Of a stretch of DNA of 64,000 bases, positions 12,812 to 25,733 are shown piece by piece. The stretch is from Gentiana macrophylla (taxonomy: Eukaryota; Streptophyta; Magnoliopsida; Gentianales; Gentianaceae), in NCBI GenBank assembly GCA_026214975.1, contig CM047805.1:5766001-5830000 (forward strand), in the 5' to 3' direction. The notes beneath the pieces were generated by a model. It ran no database searches. It was given only the letters and a program-made list of their open reading frames with translations, and was not told the DNA's origin. The stretch's first letter is position 1, and the number at the start of each line of letters is the position of its first letter. A program made the position numbers and the translations under genes.

Positions 12812-15800
12812 ATGAAGATCATAACTTGGAATTGTAGGGGCAGGATCATCCTCCTTCCTTCTAAATGTAAAAGCGCTGTTAATTGATCATAAACCCGACT
12901 TGATGTGCCTACTTGAAACCAGGGTGAGCAGTGAGCAAGCCTGGCGTATTCTTCGACTTTCCCACTTCAATAAAAGCATATGTGTAGAGGCCAGAGGTTT
13001 TGCAGGGGGGGTCTGGTGTTTCTGGAATGACAACACAGTTCCTATGACTATTATTTCCAGTACGAATTACTGTCTAAATCTAGCAATCAAGAAAGGACAT
13101 GATATTAGCTGGGTCTTGACTATTGTTTATGCATCCCCTATTGCTAGTATAAGGAATGAATACTGGGCATACTTTGAACGGATTTCCCAGATCATAAAAC
13201 ACCCCTGGTGTCTCATAGGGGATTTTAATCAGGTAATTGACCAGGCTGACAAGAAAGGTGGCCGTCCTATTGGAGGAATTAATGTAGACAACATGCGTAA
13301 AATGATTGATTCTTGTGATCTAGTGGGCATTCAATTTCAAGGTCCAAGATTTACTTGGAAAGGACCTTTGTACAAGGGCACACATATTTATGAAAGGTTA
13401 GATCAAGCCTGGTGCAATATGGACTGGATATCTCAGTTCCCGGAATCTATCCTAACTCACTTAACCAGTAATCATTCGGACCACCATCCCCTACTCCTCC
13501 AACTAGAACACAACAAGAAGAGGCTCAGGGGTCCCCCCCACTGATTTTCCAAAATGCTTGGTTTGAGCATTCAGAGTTTGCAGACTTTGTGGAAACAAAT
13601 TGGGATCAGAATGACTCGGATTTTGGGGCAGTAGGGAAGAAGTTCATGGTCATGGCATGTCACTGGAACAAAATGGTCTTTGGTAATATCTTTAGTCGAA
13701 AAAGAACTTGTTTAAAAAGACTAGGGGCATACAGGAAGCCCTGGCAAACTACCCATCTACCTACCTCACAGAGTTGGAGACCAAGTTGAAAAAAGAATAC
13801 ACAGACACTCTGATTTAGGAAGAAAAGTATTGGCACCAGAAGTACCATTTGGAGTGGATTGCGGAAGGGGAAAGAAATACACACTTCTATCACCTTACAT
13901 CTCTCAAAAGGAAACAAAGGAACAAAGTGACCACTTTAAAAAGAACTGATGGATCTTGGAGCACTGAGGCAACTGAAGTACAAAATATGATGAGAATCTA
14001 CTACATGAGTCTATACTCTAGAGAGGATGAGCATCATTCCAACTACCTTTAATTGCCCTTGATCAGACGGATCAACTTTCTTTGAATAGACAGGTTCGTG
14101 AGAAAGAAGTGGAGGATGCATGCTTTGACATGGGAACATATAAAGCTGCGGGACCGGATGGACTACCCCCAATCTTTTTTAAGAAATGTTGGGGAATTGT
14201 AGGAAAATCGGTTACTGAGTTTGTGATAAGAGCTTTTACTACAGCCTGGTTCCCTCCCCAAATGAACGACGTGATTATAACTCTAATTCCAAAAGTTGAT
14301 CATCCTGAGACCCCCAGCCAATTTAGGCCGATTGCTCTAGCTAGTATCATCATCAAGATCATTACTAAAGTTTTGGGGAATAGGCTACAGACTGTTATTG
14401 GTAAACTGGTTAACACCTCCCAAAGTGCCTTCATTCCTGGCAGGGCCAGCTCAGCAAACATCATCCTGGCTCAGGAGGTCATACACACATTTACGAACAG
14501 AAAGAAAGGGAAGAAGGGGTACATGGCTATCAAGGTTGATCTTGAAAAGGCCTATGATCGTTTTAGTTGGTCCTTCCTAAAAAATGTGATAAAGGTTGTT
14601 GGACTGTCTGACCACCTGCAAAAGTTGCTCATGCACTGCATCTCCTCTACAAGACTCTTAGTGTTATGGAACGGAGAAAAATTGGAAGCTTTTAGTCCTA
14701 ATAGGGGCCTAAGGCAGGGAGACCCTATTGCTCCTTATCTTTTTGTCCCCTGTATGGAAGTTCTGAGTGCAAAAATTAACAAAGCTGTAGAGGAAAGGAG
14801 ATGAAAGCCAGTTACAATCTCCAGAGGTGGCCCTCCTATCTCTCATATCTTTTTTTGCAGATGATCTTATCTTATTTGGTGAAGCTAGCACTCAGCAGGC
14901 TCAGGTGATAGAGGAGGTATTTGATGATTTCTACAGATGTTTTGGACAGAAAATCAGCATCTCCAAGTCAAGATTTTTTGCCAGTAGCAACGTGGGGAGT
15001 AATACCATATCAGATATTGCTCAGCAACTGGGATTGTCTTATACGAACGATATAGGTAAATATCTTGGAATGCCCCATATTCATGGCAGAATGAAAGTGT
15101 CTCACTTCAGATTCCTTGAGGACAAGATGAAGAGTAAGTTAGCTGCCTGGAAGTCCAAAGCTTTATCTAGAGCAGGGAAGTGTATCCTTATCAAGAGTTC
15201 TTTGGCCACACAACCATATTACATTATGAAAACCACTATGTTACTAGCTACTACATTAAATAATATGAAGAAGACTTGCAGAAGCTTTTTTGGGGGTGAT
15301 GATGACACTGGCAGAAAGATGCATACACTGGCTTGGGAAATCCTGTGTACAGATAAACAAAAAGGGGCCCTGGGGTTTAAAAAAATGATGAGTATGAATA
15401 TTTCCATGTTGGGAAAAAAATGTTTGGGATCTAATGAATAAAAATGAGGCACTATGGGTACAGGTTCTGGCGCACAAGTACAAGGAACTGAAGCCTATAG
15501 CCAAGGCAGGTTGCTCGCCAACTTGGAGAGGAATCTGTAAGGCTTTTAAGCACCTTCACAGCGGATTTGAGATATATAGTACATGGGCAACCTGGAAAGC
15601 GGACGTAAAAGGAAAATATATAATATCGTCGGGATACTCTTGGCAGATGCAAAACCAGAATCATCAAGGAGAGGATGAAATTTGGAAGCATATTTGGGAG
15701 CTGAAGGGGCCAACTAGAAATAGCTACCTTTTATGGACTATAGCACACAGAGCCCTACCTGTAAAAGATTTCCTCTATACACGTCATGTGGCTGAAGAAC

Positions 15801-15890
15801 CCTTTTGCACACTTTGTGATGAAGGAGGGGAATCCATAAAACTGGGATGCCATACAAATTCTATGGTTCAACTTAATCTCATATCTTTAA
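12812..15890 (+). pseudogene. LINE ORF2 (endonuclease and reverse transcriptase), broken
   Basis: Starts with MKIITWNCRG at 12812, the usual start of plant L1 ORF2. A frameshift before 12900 is followed by an APE-type endonuclease with LLETR, IGDFN and NHSDHHP (12900-13544). A linker (13545-14080) contains further breaks. RT begins near 14082 with AAGPDGLPP and FRPIALAS and includes VDLEKAYDR, GLRQGDPIAPYLF and the catalytic FADD (14850-14870). The C-terminal zinc-binding region with HRALPVKDFL and FCTLCDEGGES ends near 15837. Breaks are near 13540, 13790, 14050, 14804 and 15440. The domains of target-primed reverse transcription are present, but no single frame is intact. Confidence 0.88.
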
Positions 15891-16060
15891 AACGTGTAAC
15901 TGCTCTAGAAACAAACTGTAATATCCCGATTTTTGAAAAAGGGCAATTCGGTCTTTTAGCAAAAATCAGAATATTATGTTATTTAATTATTGGAATTAAA
16001 GAAAAGGAAAAGGATTAATTGGATTTAATTAATAAGGAATAATTAGATTTAATTGGGATT

Positions 16061-16070
16061 ATAAAAGGAA
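16061..16070 (+). promoter_or_regulatory. TATA box of the gypsy-type LTR
   Basis: TTATAAAAGG lies 145 bp inside the LTR in the orientation implied by the TGTAATATCCCG start. The position is typical for the U3 promoter. Judged from sequence only. Confidence 0.5.
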
Positions 16071-16615
16071 AACTAATCCCAAATTAACCTAGTTCTTGTT
16101 TTACGTAAAAGAGAGAAATAATCTGAAGAAAGGGGCGCAAGTTTTGAGAAAAAGGGGAGAAGAGGCTTTCGATTTTCGAAGCTAATCCGCTGCTCTTTTC
16201 AACAGACATCTCAAGAGAGAAAGCATCACCGCGAGACGAGGATCGTTTTGATATCAACAATTCTTAAATTCGTTAACGTAAGTTTTTCCCTCATCGTTCT
16301 TATCATTAGGGTTTAGTTATCATCGTGTTAGGCTGCGTTTTTCTGAGTTGAAACATCGTAGTGATCGTCTTTGGATTGATCGTTTATAGGTTTGGAGTTA
16401 AAGGTTTAACCTTTTTCAAGGCTTTGGTAGCGTGGATCGTAGTAGCTCGCAAATTAAGGTAACGTGGTGTTCTTATCGTATGATTAAGGTGTCATAAAGT
16501 TGTAGAGCAATTTGTATGTTTATTTTCGTGGTTTGAATCTGTTTTGGTCGGAGTTTGGGTAGGAATTGGGTTGGAGATCGCGTTTGACAGCTGCAGATTT
16601 TCTGGGTAAATTCCA

Positions 16616-16815
16616 GGCGGACGGGCGTCTGCATAAGGGCAGACGGGCGTCTGCGGTAGCGGCAGCTCAGACGAGCGTTTGGGGTATTTCGGACGGGCGT
16701 TTGAGGGATCAGTTTTGATACAGGATGTGGCTAAATTTCACGGATGGGCGTCTGGAGGATGGTGGACGCACGTCCAAGTCAGATGGGTGTTTGCATGGAG
16801 TCAGACGGGAGTTCA
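16616..16815. repeat. Cluster of GGACGGGCGTCTG-like GC-rich motifs
   Basis: About eight degenerate copies at irregular 15-50 bp spacing in an otherwise AT-rich LTR. The best copies form short inverted repeats (CAGACG, GG, CGTCTG). Variants include GGACGGGCGTTTG, GGATGGGCGTCTGG and AGATGGGTGTTTG. Confidence 0.7.
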
Positions 16816-17061
16816 GCCTGTTATTCCTTTTTTCACTGTTTTTCGTGTCAGCTTGGTTTCAGGCTTTATAATCATGTTTTACTGCTTAACCTTATGTGAC
16901 AAAGCCTTGAATTAGCTTTTGATGCGTTTAGTTCCGGCACCATATGGATTCCCTAAAAAAGATGAAGTGTGGGACCGTCGAAAGCTTTGGATTTGCCTTG
17001 TGCTTCGATAAGCTAGGGTTTATCGATGTCTGTGTATGTGCTAGGATTGTTAGAGTCTACA

Positions 17062-17753
17062 TGGTACTGACATTGTCAGACTATTTTTTGACAGTTACCA
17101 GTCTGTCCACCCTTTGACTTGTGTCTATTGGTTAATCCTCTAAATCTTCCCAACATTCGTTTAATCTTAGCCATTGATTTGTTAACAATATCAAGGCTTG
17201 TCATCCATCCTTATCTTTGTAATCTTCCAATGTAACCTTTGAATAAATCGACATTTATACTCAGCAGATACCTGTGAATATGATTGTGCTGATGTACTCT
17301 TGAGTCTGCTGTGTTTTCAAAACACTTCAGCTGACTTCTTTTAAACTAACCTTTTATAGTTAAGTTAGAGTTCACCATTTTAATCATAACTAAGTTACAG
17401 TCTTCACTTAACACATGGAACTTAGACCTTGTACATAAGTTATATGTAATCAGTTTAGGTCATCATAGACTTTCCTAAATTCTAATTCCATATCCTTGAC
17501 TTTAATTACTAAGTTTGATCCATTAGCCTTCAGTCTTCAGCAGGTCCCTATTATAGTCTTCTGACCTAGTTACCCTACTGACCTAGACAGGTCTGCTGAC
17601 AAAGTCAGCTGACCTAATACAGTGCTTGTTTGATCAAACCTATACAAAGATCAAACTTTAATAAGCCTATACATTTGATCTAGACATCATTTTGCCTCTG
17701 CTCTATAATAGCTAGTCTGGCACTCATCATTAAAACTAGAAATAAGTCCAACA
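17062..17753 (-). repeat. Sire-1 5' LTR, outer part (after insertion)
   Basis: Continues the LTR interrupted at 5238. It matches Sire-2 LTR sequence from the segment GACATTGTCAG through TCCACCCTTTGACTT and the shared stretch CTTGCCTAAATTCT, and ends AAATAAGTCCAACA at 17753. The element is on the minus strand, so this is the upstream (U3) end of its 5' LTR. The flanking CTTAT (17754-17758) would be the target duplication, whose partner lies outside the window. Confidence 0.85.
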
Positions 17754-19254
<1,501 letters not shown>

Positions 19255-19300
19255 TGATGCTACGGACAGCTGTCCGAAGTGCAAGGGGTAAACAGAAAAG

Positions 19301-19402
19301 GGGATTGATCCAATTCAATGGAGTCTGACTCATAGTGATCATTTATCAAAGAATGACTCTGGTTATCAAATGATTGAACAACCGGGAGCAATTTACTTAC
19401 GA
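19301..19402 (+). pseudogene. ycf2: Plastid-derived ycf2 fragment (NUPT)
   Basis: The frame reading [15 protein letters not shown] matches the plastid ycf2 protein upstream of its ATPase domain. It is only ~100 bp long and ends at ...TACTTACGA before other sequence takes over. In plastid genomes petD lies in the large single-copy region and ycf2 in the inverted repeat. Their positions here, 56 bp apart, show a rearranged insertion. Flanking bases (18990-19130 and 19403-19560) may be further organelle pieces, which I could not name. Confidence 0.75.
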
Positions 19403-19844
19403 TTCGGAGGCCAACTTAAAGAACTATTTTTGCAATTTTCCCACTAGAAACCTATGCACTAAACGGTTCAACCCTAACCGTGAGGGCCCCCTCGCCCCCG
19501 ATTCCACAGGAATGCGAGGAGAGGTTAATAAGGTAACCTAGTAGCTCCAACATGGGCTGTCTGGTCGACCACTGCACTGAAGGGTGTTATCAATCGGAAA
19601 TCAACCCCATTACGGGAATCGAACCAGTGACCTCCAGCTTATAGTCCATGCGGTCACTACAATACCCATGCACTAGATTATATATTTGAGTGTCTGATGA
19701 AAATGCAGTCAATTATTTTATACTTTATCTTGACTTGTTTAGGTTTAGGTATTTTTAACTTTTCCGGCCACCCATACTCTTTCAGAAAGTTATATGTAGG
19801 CTTGTGGTCTATGCATAATTCGTATGAAATTTAGCTTTTTAGGG
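19403..19844. other. Unassigned interval after the plastid pieces
   Basis: Contains a GC-rich segment near 19480-19510 and, on the minus strand near 19615-19625, GGTTCGATTCC, which matches the RNA polymerase III B-box (T-arm) consensus. No tRNA can be folded around it and no ORF is convincing. It may be organelle or SINE-like DNA, but nothing decisive is visible. Confidence 0.35.
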
Positions 19845-19849
19845 TATTT

Positions 19850-19924
19850 TATTTAAAGTGAAGTTGGCTGAGAAATTTCCATCCACCACAAGTTCTTAGA
19901 TAAAGTCAAACTAACCAACATAAC
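19850..19924 (-). pseudogene. Copia integrase fragment, part 2 (interrupted by Sire-2)
   Basis: On the minus strand this reads VMLVSLTLSKNLWWMEI, the stretch that follows NG-ERKN in copia integrases. The preceding part is found at 33672-33905, on the far side of the Sire-2 element. The ATAAC duplication at 19920-19924 and 33667-33671 joins the two. The host copia is old and small; no LTR or RT remains next to it. Confidence 0.8.
19920..19924. repeat. Target site duplication ATAAC of Sire-2 (left)
   Basis: ATAAC directly before the LTR start TGTAGG at 19925, identical to 33667-33671 directly after the other LTR. Five bases is the normal length for copia integration. Confidence 0.9.
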
Positions 19925-21625
19925 TGTAGGTCCCTTGAAAAGGCTTTGGTTAAGTTTAGAGGGTGGGGGGTGAATAAACTTAACACTTAAAACTTTGGAG
20001 TTAACAAATTCTGCAACTTCAAGACTCACGATACTTGATGAGTCTGGCGATACCTCGAGAGCCTGGCCGATAAAAAGTAGTCTACTGATAGTTAAGTTTG
20101 CTGAATTTGTGCAACAGAATAATATCAAAATTAAGCCTTAATACTTGTTGTTAAATATGATACTAAGTATTAGATACTCAGTAGTGTCTGTGTGTGATTT
20201 CAGTTGCTAGATTCAGTAGGTTGATGTGTAAAATAAGCTAAGTGCAGAATGTAAATGCTGAAAGTAAATAGGCAGATTTTATAGTGGTTCCAGGTGGTGT
20301 AATCCTGTCAGTCCACTCTTCTCCTGTGATGTTGGAGGAAATTCACTAGAGATCTTTGATGTTGCAGTTACAAAGATTCCTAAGTTGCTTGTCCTTCACC
20401 AATAACTATGGCTTCTGGCTGAAAGGCCGGGAGCAGTAGGATTGCGCTCCTGAGTCTTCCACTGGTCCTTGAAGGGTAGGATTGCCTCTTCACCAGCTCC
20501 ACCACAATCAACAGTCTTTCACACAACTGTGCTTCACTGTCTTCAGCAGATTCTTTATAAAATAAAGAATGAATCAAATAAATGAATCAGTTGCAGCAGC
20601 TTGATTAGGATGATATAATCAGCAGCTTGCAGTCTTCAAGTGTGTATGCTTGATGTAGATTGAATGCGAGAATACACTTGAAGAATTTCTCTCGATCAAG
20701 TAGCTTTAAGTTCGATGAAGTCCAACAGGTGTTTTTCAAATTTCGAATTGCCTCTTTAAAGTTTATCAAATTTCATCAATCATCATCTTGTTTACGAGTT
20801 GAAAGTCCTCTATTTATAGGCAAGAATGCATGTGACTTGTATTTGAAATTCAAATGTAGCTGTTCCTTGTTTTGTCCCATCCGATTTGCATTCTCGTCAC
20901 TATTCATAGGGGTGACATCGCTCGTAATTCTTTTGACAAGGTGATCATCCACCTTTGACTTATATCCAATGGTTAAAAATCAATCATCCCAACGTCTTTT
21001 GATCTCAGCCTTTGATTTGTTTGATAAGTCAGAGGTAGTTGGCTGTCCTTATCCATGTAATCTTCCAACATAATCTTGATTTAATCGAGGTATATCATCA
21101 GTAGGTTCATCAGTCTGCTGAGATATCCATCAGTCTGCTGAATAGCAATTTGCTGTGTATAACATACAATGCAGCTGATTTCTTTTATCTAACTTTTATT
21201 TGTGAAGTCAGATTACACCTTTTTTAAATTATAACCAAGTTCCAAACATCATCCAACTTATGGAACTTAGACCTTCTCCACAAGGTATATGTAATCAGTT
21301 TAGGTCATCACAGACTTGCCTAAATTCTGATTTCATATCCTTGACTTAAATTACTAAGTTTGATCCCTTAGCCTTCTGTAACTGAGTTTGAGCCCTCAGC
21401 CTTCAGTCTTCAGCAGGTTCCTGACAAGTCTACTGACCTATCTACCCCACGATATGGACGATCACTTTGATATAAATCAGCTCACCATTACAGTGCTTGT
21501 TTGATCAAACCTATTAATAAATCAAACTCTAATAAACCTATACATTTGATCTAGACATCTTTTGCCTTTGCACTATATATGACTAGTCCGGCACTCATCA
21601 TCAAAACATAGAAATAAGTCCAACA
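19925..21625 (-). repeat. Sire-2 3' LTR
   Basis: 1,701 bp from TGTAGG to CCAACA. Homologous end to end to 31964-33666. The plus strand carries the shared landmarks GGTGGTGTAATCCTGTC, TTGCATTCTCGTCACT and TTGCCTAAATTCTG. The second T of TGTTGG is A here. Confidence 0.92.
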
Positions 21626-21640
21626 ATTTCCCCCTTTTTG
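21626..21640 (-). promoter_or_regulatory. Polypurine tract of Sire-2
   Basis: The minus strand reads AAAAAGGGGGAAAT immediately before the 3' LTR start TGTTGGAC. This is the plus-strand DNA primer for the element and confirms its orientation. Confidence 0.88.
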
Positions 21641-21790
21641 GTGATGATGCCAATACCCTCACCTAACAGCAAAGCAAAAAGATATAAAACAAAAACAGAA
21701 CAAATATAGTCAGCTTTCATTATAATCATTTGTTCAAAGATATTACAGTCTAGAATCAGCAAAAACATAATGCAGTTGAAGTATGCTGAT

Positions 21791-24700
21791 CTATTGTCTT
21801 TTCTCCCTTTCTTGTCTGGCTTTCTCTGCTTGTTCTTGGTATTCTCTGATTTCTTTCACCATTTCTCTCATCCAATCATTTTCAGTCAGAGATAAGTCAA
21901 TATGAGGATTTACATGTTTCCACCAATACCATGCTTCAGGTAGAGTAAGGGATATTTGATTTACCCTGAAACCTAACCTCATATACACTTCTTTAAATTC
22001 ATTCACTGAGTCATATGCCTTTGTGGTAGGTATACCTATTCCACTTCTACCACCTCTGTGTTTGGCCCTCATGGATTTGATTCTTTCTTCCCAAACTTTA
22101 GTCCCAGAAATAAGTTCAGACCTTCATGGAACCCCTTGTCATGATAGGGTCTATGTCTATTATTGTATACCTTCTTGCATTGTTGGAGAAGCTCATCAGT
22201 GAGTGGAAGTCTGCCAGTCTTTGGTTGTGCAAATCATTTGTATCGCCTTCCCATCTCTTCTTTGCAAAAACTCGCGGCTTCTTTTTTTCTCGTTGTTGCC
22301 TCTTCCCCCTTATTGACATCATCAACAAACCGGGACAGCAGGCCATGCACACTCTCTTGTGTGATAACTAGGTTTCTCAGTTGTCCTTCAATGATTTCAG
22401 TCCTAGTATCAATTGTTGTGATCCTTCCTTGCACTGTCTGCTCCAGCAGGGTTATCCTCTCAATAAGTTTAGGATCAAGCACAGCAGGTTGTTGTGCAGC
22501 AGCAGGCTCAGCAGGTCTAGGGGTTTCAGCAAGCTTATCAAGTTTCTGATGGATGGATAAGAATTGGTCTTTCAAAAACTTTTCCTTCAAAGTATTTCCT
22601 TGCTTGATTCCCCTCACATCTAGCATCATATTATTGACAGCATTTTGAGTAGATGTGAAATTTGAAGCAACTGTATCAGCAGATTGTCTGTTTTCATTTA
22701 CCAGTTTCATCAGCTCTTTAAATCTTTGTTCCTGTCTATCAAGTTGAGTTCTTAACTGTTGCATGTCATTCCTGACAGTCCTCAACTCATTCAATACTTC
22801 TACTGGTACCTCATCGGTCATTCTTCCACCAGTAGCTCCATCGTGAGCTCCTCAACATTGTACTGTGGCCTCGATTGCTCACAACCATTGCCCAACTCCT
22901 ATCTAAACCAGCAGGATTAGGTCCTTGATATTCTTCTAAGATAGGATCAATGGCAGGTTCTTCAAAAATAGGTACAAATGCTTGTGGGGGATCAACTTCA
23001 ACATTTTCCTCTTCAGGCATTTGAAACTCCTCATCACTCAAGTCATAGTCCAAAGAAATTTGCTCATCTTCATTAATGTTAGCAATCATCGACCATCTTT
23101 TCCTTTTGTGGTCTTGTCTCCAGTAGGCTCCACTACAGCAGCCTCTTGAACAACAACAGGGGTTTCCTCCAAACCCAAATTAGGTTCCAACCTTTGTCCA
23201 GTCTTTGTTTGAGACTCGGCACTGCACCTCTGTTCCAACTTTGTGTCCAGTCTTTGTTTGTAACTCAAAGACAACTGCACCTCCTCTTCAACTCTCTATG
23301 GATTGAATGTGGCCTCATTATCCACTTAGAATCCTTCAGCATGACCAATCTTGGTCAGAATGATGGCAGTTTTATTAAGAATGTCCTCAAAGTCAAATCC
23401 ATCTTGATATTCAATAGATGCCTCTGAGCTGGCACTAGGTTCACTGAAATCAGTGACCTTCTCTTCATCCAAATCCTCACTGCTCAGTTCGAGTTCGACA
23501 TGAGTTTCTACAACATGGAATGTAAGAGATTCATCAGCTAGCCTACCAGCACTTAAGTTAACTCCTTCATTGATCAATGCCTCCAGATCATCCATGGTGA
23601 GATCCTGTAGATCCTCATCCATTTCTCCAGTCTGCTGGCCCTCAGCAGACTTACTAGTCTCAGTGGGTTCAGTTTCTATACCATCAATGGCTCCTTGACC
23701 AGTAGCTTCAATTATTGTTCCTCTAGCCACTCCACTGGTCTCCCCAGGGAACATGGGGGTATCATCATCAGAATCTTATGAGTCACTGTCTGGTGTGTAC
23801 TTTGGATCTCTGAACATAATTGCTCCACTTTTCTTTCCTTCATCCAAAAGATCCATCAGCCTGGATTGCAGCATGCTAGTGTTTAACAAATCCATCAGGC
23901 TGTCCACACCCAGCTGCTCAAATGCCCATTCTTCAAATCCACTCATTGGATCAGCAGCTGGTTTCTGTCTCTTGTAGAATCCAAACTTCCACTGAAAGTA
24001 GTTTTGCACCTTTTTGAAGTTAGGATCTACTTTGTCCTTTTTAGATGCCTTCTCATATGGCATAGATGGCTTTCTAGTGGCAGGTTCAGTAGCTTGCTGA
24101 CCTCCAAAAGCTTTCACAAGTAAATTCATCGTCTCTTCAACAGATGTTTCAAAGTCAGTAGGTTGCTGAGATTGTAAATTTGTACCTACTACTTTCATCT
24201 GTACAAAACTTGGTTCCACGACTTACATGCTCATCGGCAGGTTAGCAAGCAGACCGCTCTTCCCACGAGTTCTTGCAACACTTGCGGGGTCTTCAACCAA
24301 TTCTTCAACTACCACAAAGAGTTCAGTTCGAGTGGTTTGATGTGGTTCTTTGATGATAGATACTACACAGCTGAGCTCTCAGGTCGATGAAGCTGCTGTG
24401 TATATCTTCAACAGATTGTTCAACGACAACCTGTGCAGCTTCAGTAGACTTAACAACCTCTTCTGGTGAGGAGTCGGTAATTTCCACAGGCTTGATGATA
24501 GTCAAGGGCTCAGCCTCAATAGCCTCTTCTTCCTCTTCTACTGATGCTTCTTCTTGGACTCTTTGTGCCTCCAAGTTATTCAATTCTTTCCCCTTTCCAT
24601 GTTTCTTTTTCTGGATAATTTATTTTCTTCTCTTGGAAAGTGGTTCATCATCTTTTTCAACCACATTAGACTTCCTCTTTCTACTGGCTTCCTTTTGTTG

Positions 24701-25733
24701 TTCCCTCAGAATCTCAACAACAGTTCTTATTATTGCAACAGCAAAGAGGTCGGTAACCTCTTCTTGCCTAGACCCTCGTGAGACACAACGATCAGGTTGC
24801 TTGCTTCTTTGTCTTTTTAGGCTTTAAGATCTCAGTGATCTTTCTTGTATCTGCAGCCTTTTTTTTCTCAGAGCTCTTCTTTGGTGCAGCAGGTTTAGTA
24901 GATTTCTTCTTAGTTTGCTGGACCTGCTCACCACCAGCATCACCATCATCTCCATTACTGTCATCATCAGCAGCAGGGTCAGCAACCTCTTCATTATCAT
25001 CTAGACCAGGAATAGCATAATCAATTTCCTTTTTGTATCTAAACTGATTAATCTTCTCAGGTTCGATATCAAGAACCTCCAAGTGATTCAGCAGGGTCTG
25101 AACCATTAGTCCTAAGGGCAAGGCCTTGGATTTCCTTTTTCCCTCTTTGTCTTCCTTGGCTACCTTCTTCATGTAATGGATGAAGTAACCAGCCCAATCA
25201 AACTTCATGCTCCTTTAAATTATCATCATCAACTCTATCTTGGGTCCAGATAGAGTGTCCATACTACCAACCAGTCCAAGTATGTTCTTTGCAATAAGTT
25301 TGCTCAGCAGACTGTACTCATTCCCAATATGTCTGCAATTGATGCCTAGAATGGATTTGGTGGCTGCATTTGTTTTGATTTGATCAACAAAAGCCATCTT
25401 GGATAGTCCCATTGCTTCAAGATTTACTGGACCATCCACTACTTCCTCAAATCCAAATACTTCCCTCAGTAGACTAGGGGAAACTTCAATCTCCTCAGCA
25501 TTCACAGTTGTCTTGAATGCTTCAGTTCCTTCTTCCACAACCATGTTCTTCCAGAAATCAATAACATTTGTGTATGATATTGTTTCTAATCTGATATTGA
25601 GTATGTTCTCCAAACCTGCAAACCTCCTTATTCTTCGACCAATATTAACGGCCAATTCAGTTTTGTTTGCATCAACAACAAAGCCTCTAACACTTTGTCT
25701 AGATTCAATCTGGACATCAATCCTTTCCGCCAT
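21791..25733 (-). pseudogene. Sire-2 post-pol ORF (Sirevirus env-like position), broken
   Basis: About 1,300 codons downstream of pol, starting MAERIDVQIESRQSVRGF at 25733. The N-terminal ~300 residues (25733-24950) look like a folded domain with DFWKNM, IEVSPSLLREVFGF, YSLLSKLIAKNI and FDWAGYFIHYMKKV. An Asp/Glu-rich and Lys-rich low-complexity middle follows. A long coiled coil lies at about 22820-22500 (LNELRTVRNDMQQLRTQLDR), and the C-terminus with NDWMREMVKEIREYQEQ ends near 21791. No signal peptide or membrane segment is visible, so an envelope role is not supported beyond position. Frame breaks near 25210, 24790, 24585, 24220, 23755, 23285, 23087, 22815, 22234 and 22080 split it; many sit at CAG/CTG sites. 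Confidence 0.75.

Larger units (their letters stand above)
11060..15890 (+). mobile_element. Non-LTR retrotransposon (plant L1-type LINE)
   Basis: Plus-strand LINE with two ORFs: ORF1 (DUF4283-like domain and zinc knuckle, 11083-12681) and ORF2 (APE-type endonuclease, RT and C-terminal zinc-binding region, 12812-15890). The order and motifs are those of plant L1-clade LINEs. It starts inside a copia LTR. Its 3' end, with the terminal part of the zinc region and poly(A), is lost at or just before the gypsy LTR start at 15917. Several frameshifts and stops make it inactive. Confidence 0.85.
15917..17061 (+). repeat. 5' portion of a gypsy-type LTR
   Basis: Begins TGTAATATCCCGATTTTTG, a start common among plant gypsy LTRs. 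A promoter-like TTATAAAAGG follows about 145 bp downstream (16061-16070), as expected for a U3 in plus orientation. The middle contains a cluster of GGACGGGCGTCTG-like repeats. The sequence ends abruptly at 17061, where the Sire-1 LTR resumes. A TSD-like CAAAC precedes it, against GAAAC after the LTR end at 6182 (4 of 5 bases equal). No gypsy gag or pol lies between the two LTR pieces. Confidence 0.55.

Noticed and set aside
16616..16815. CRISPR-like array (repeats with spacers)
   Set aside because: Repeats are short, degenerate and irregularly spaced within an LTR of a eukaryotic retroelement.
19590..19660. tRNA gene or SINE head on the minus strand
   Set aside because: A B-box-like GGTTCGATTCC is present, but the nearest A-box-like word is only a few bases away and no cloverleaf can be drawn.
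22126..25020. Plus-strand ORFs of 80-146 codons
   Set aside because: They are shadows opposite the low-complexity minus-strand post-pol ORF (Ser/Leu-rich mirror of Glu/Gln codons).
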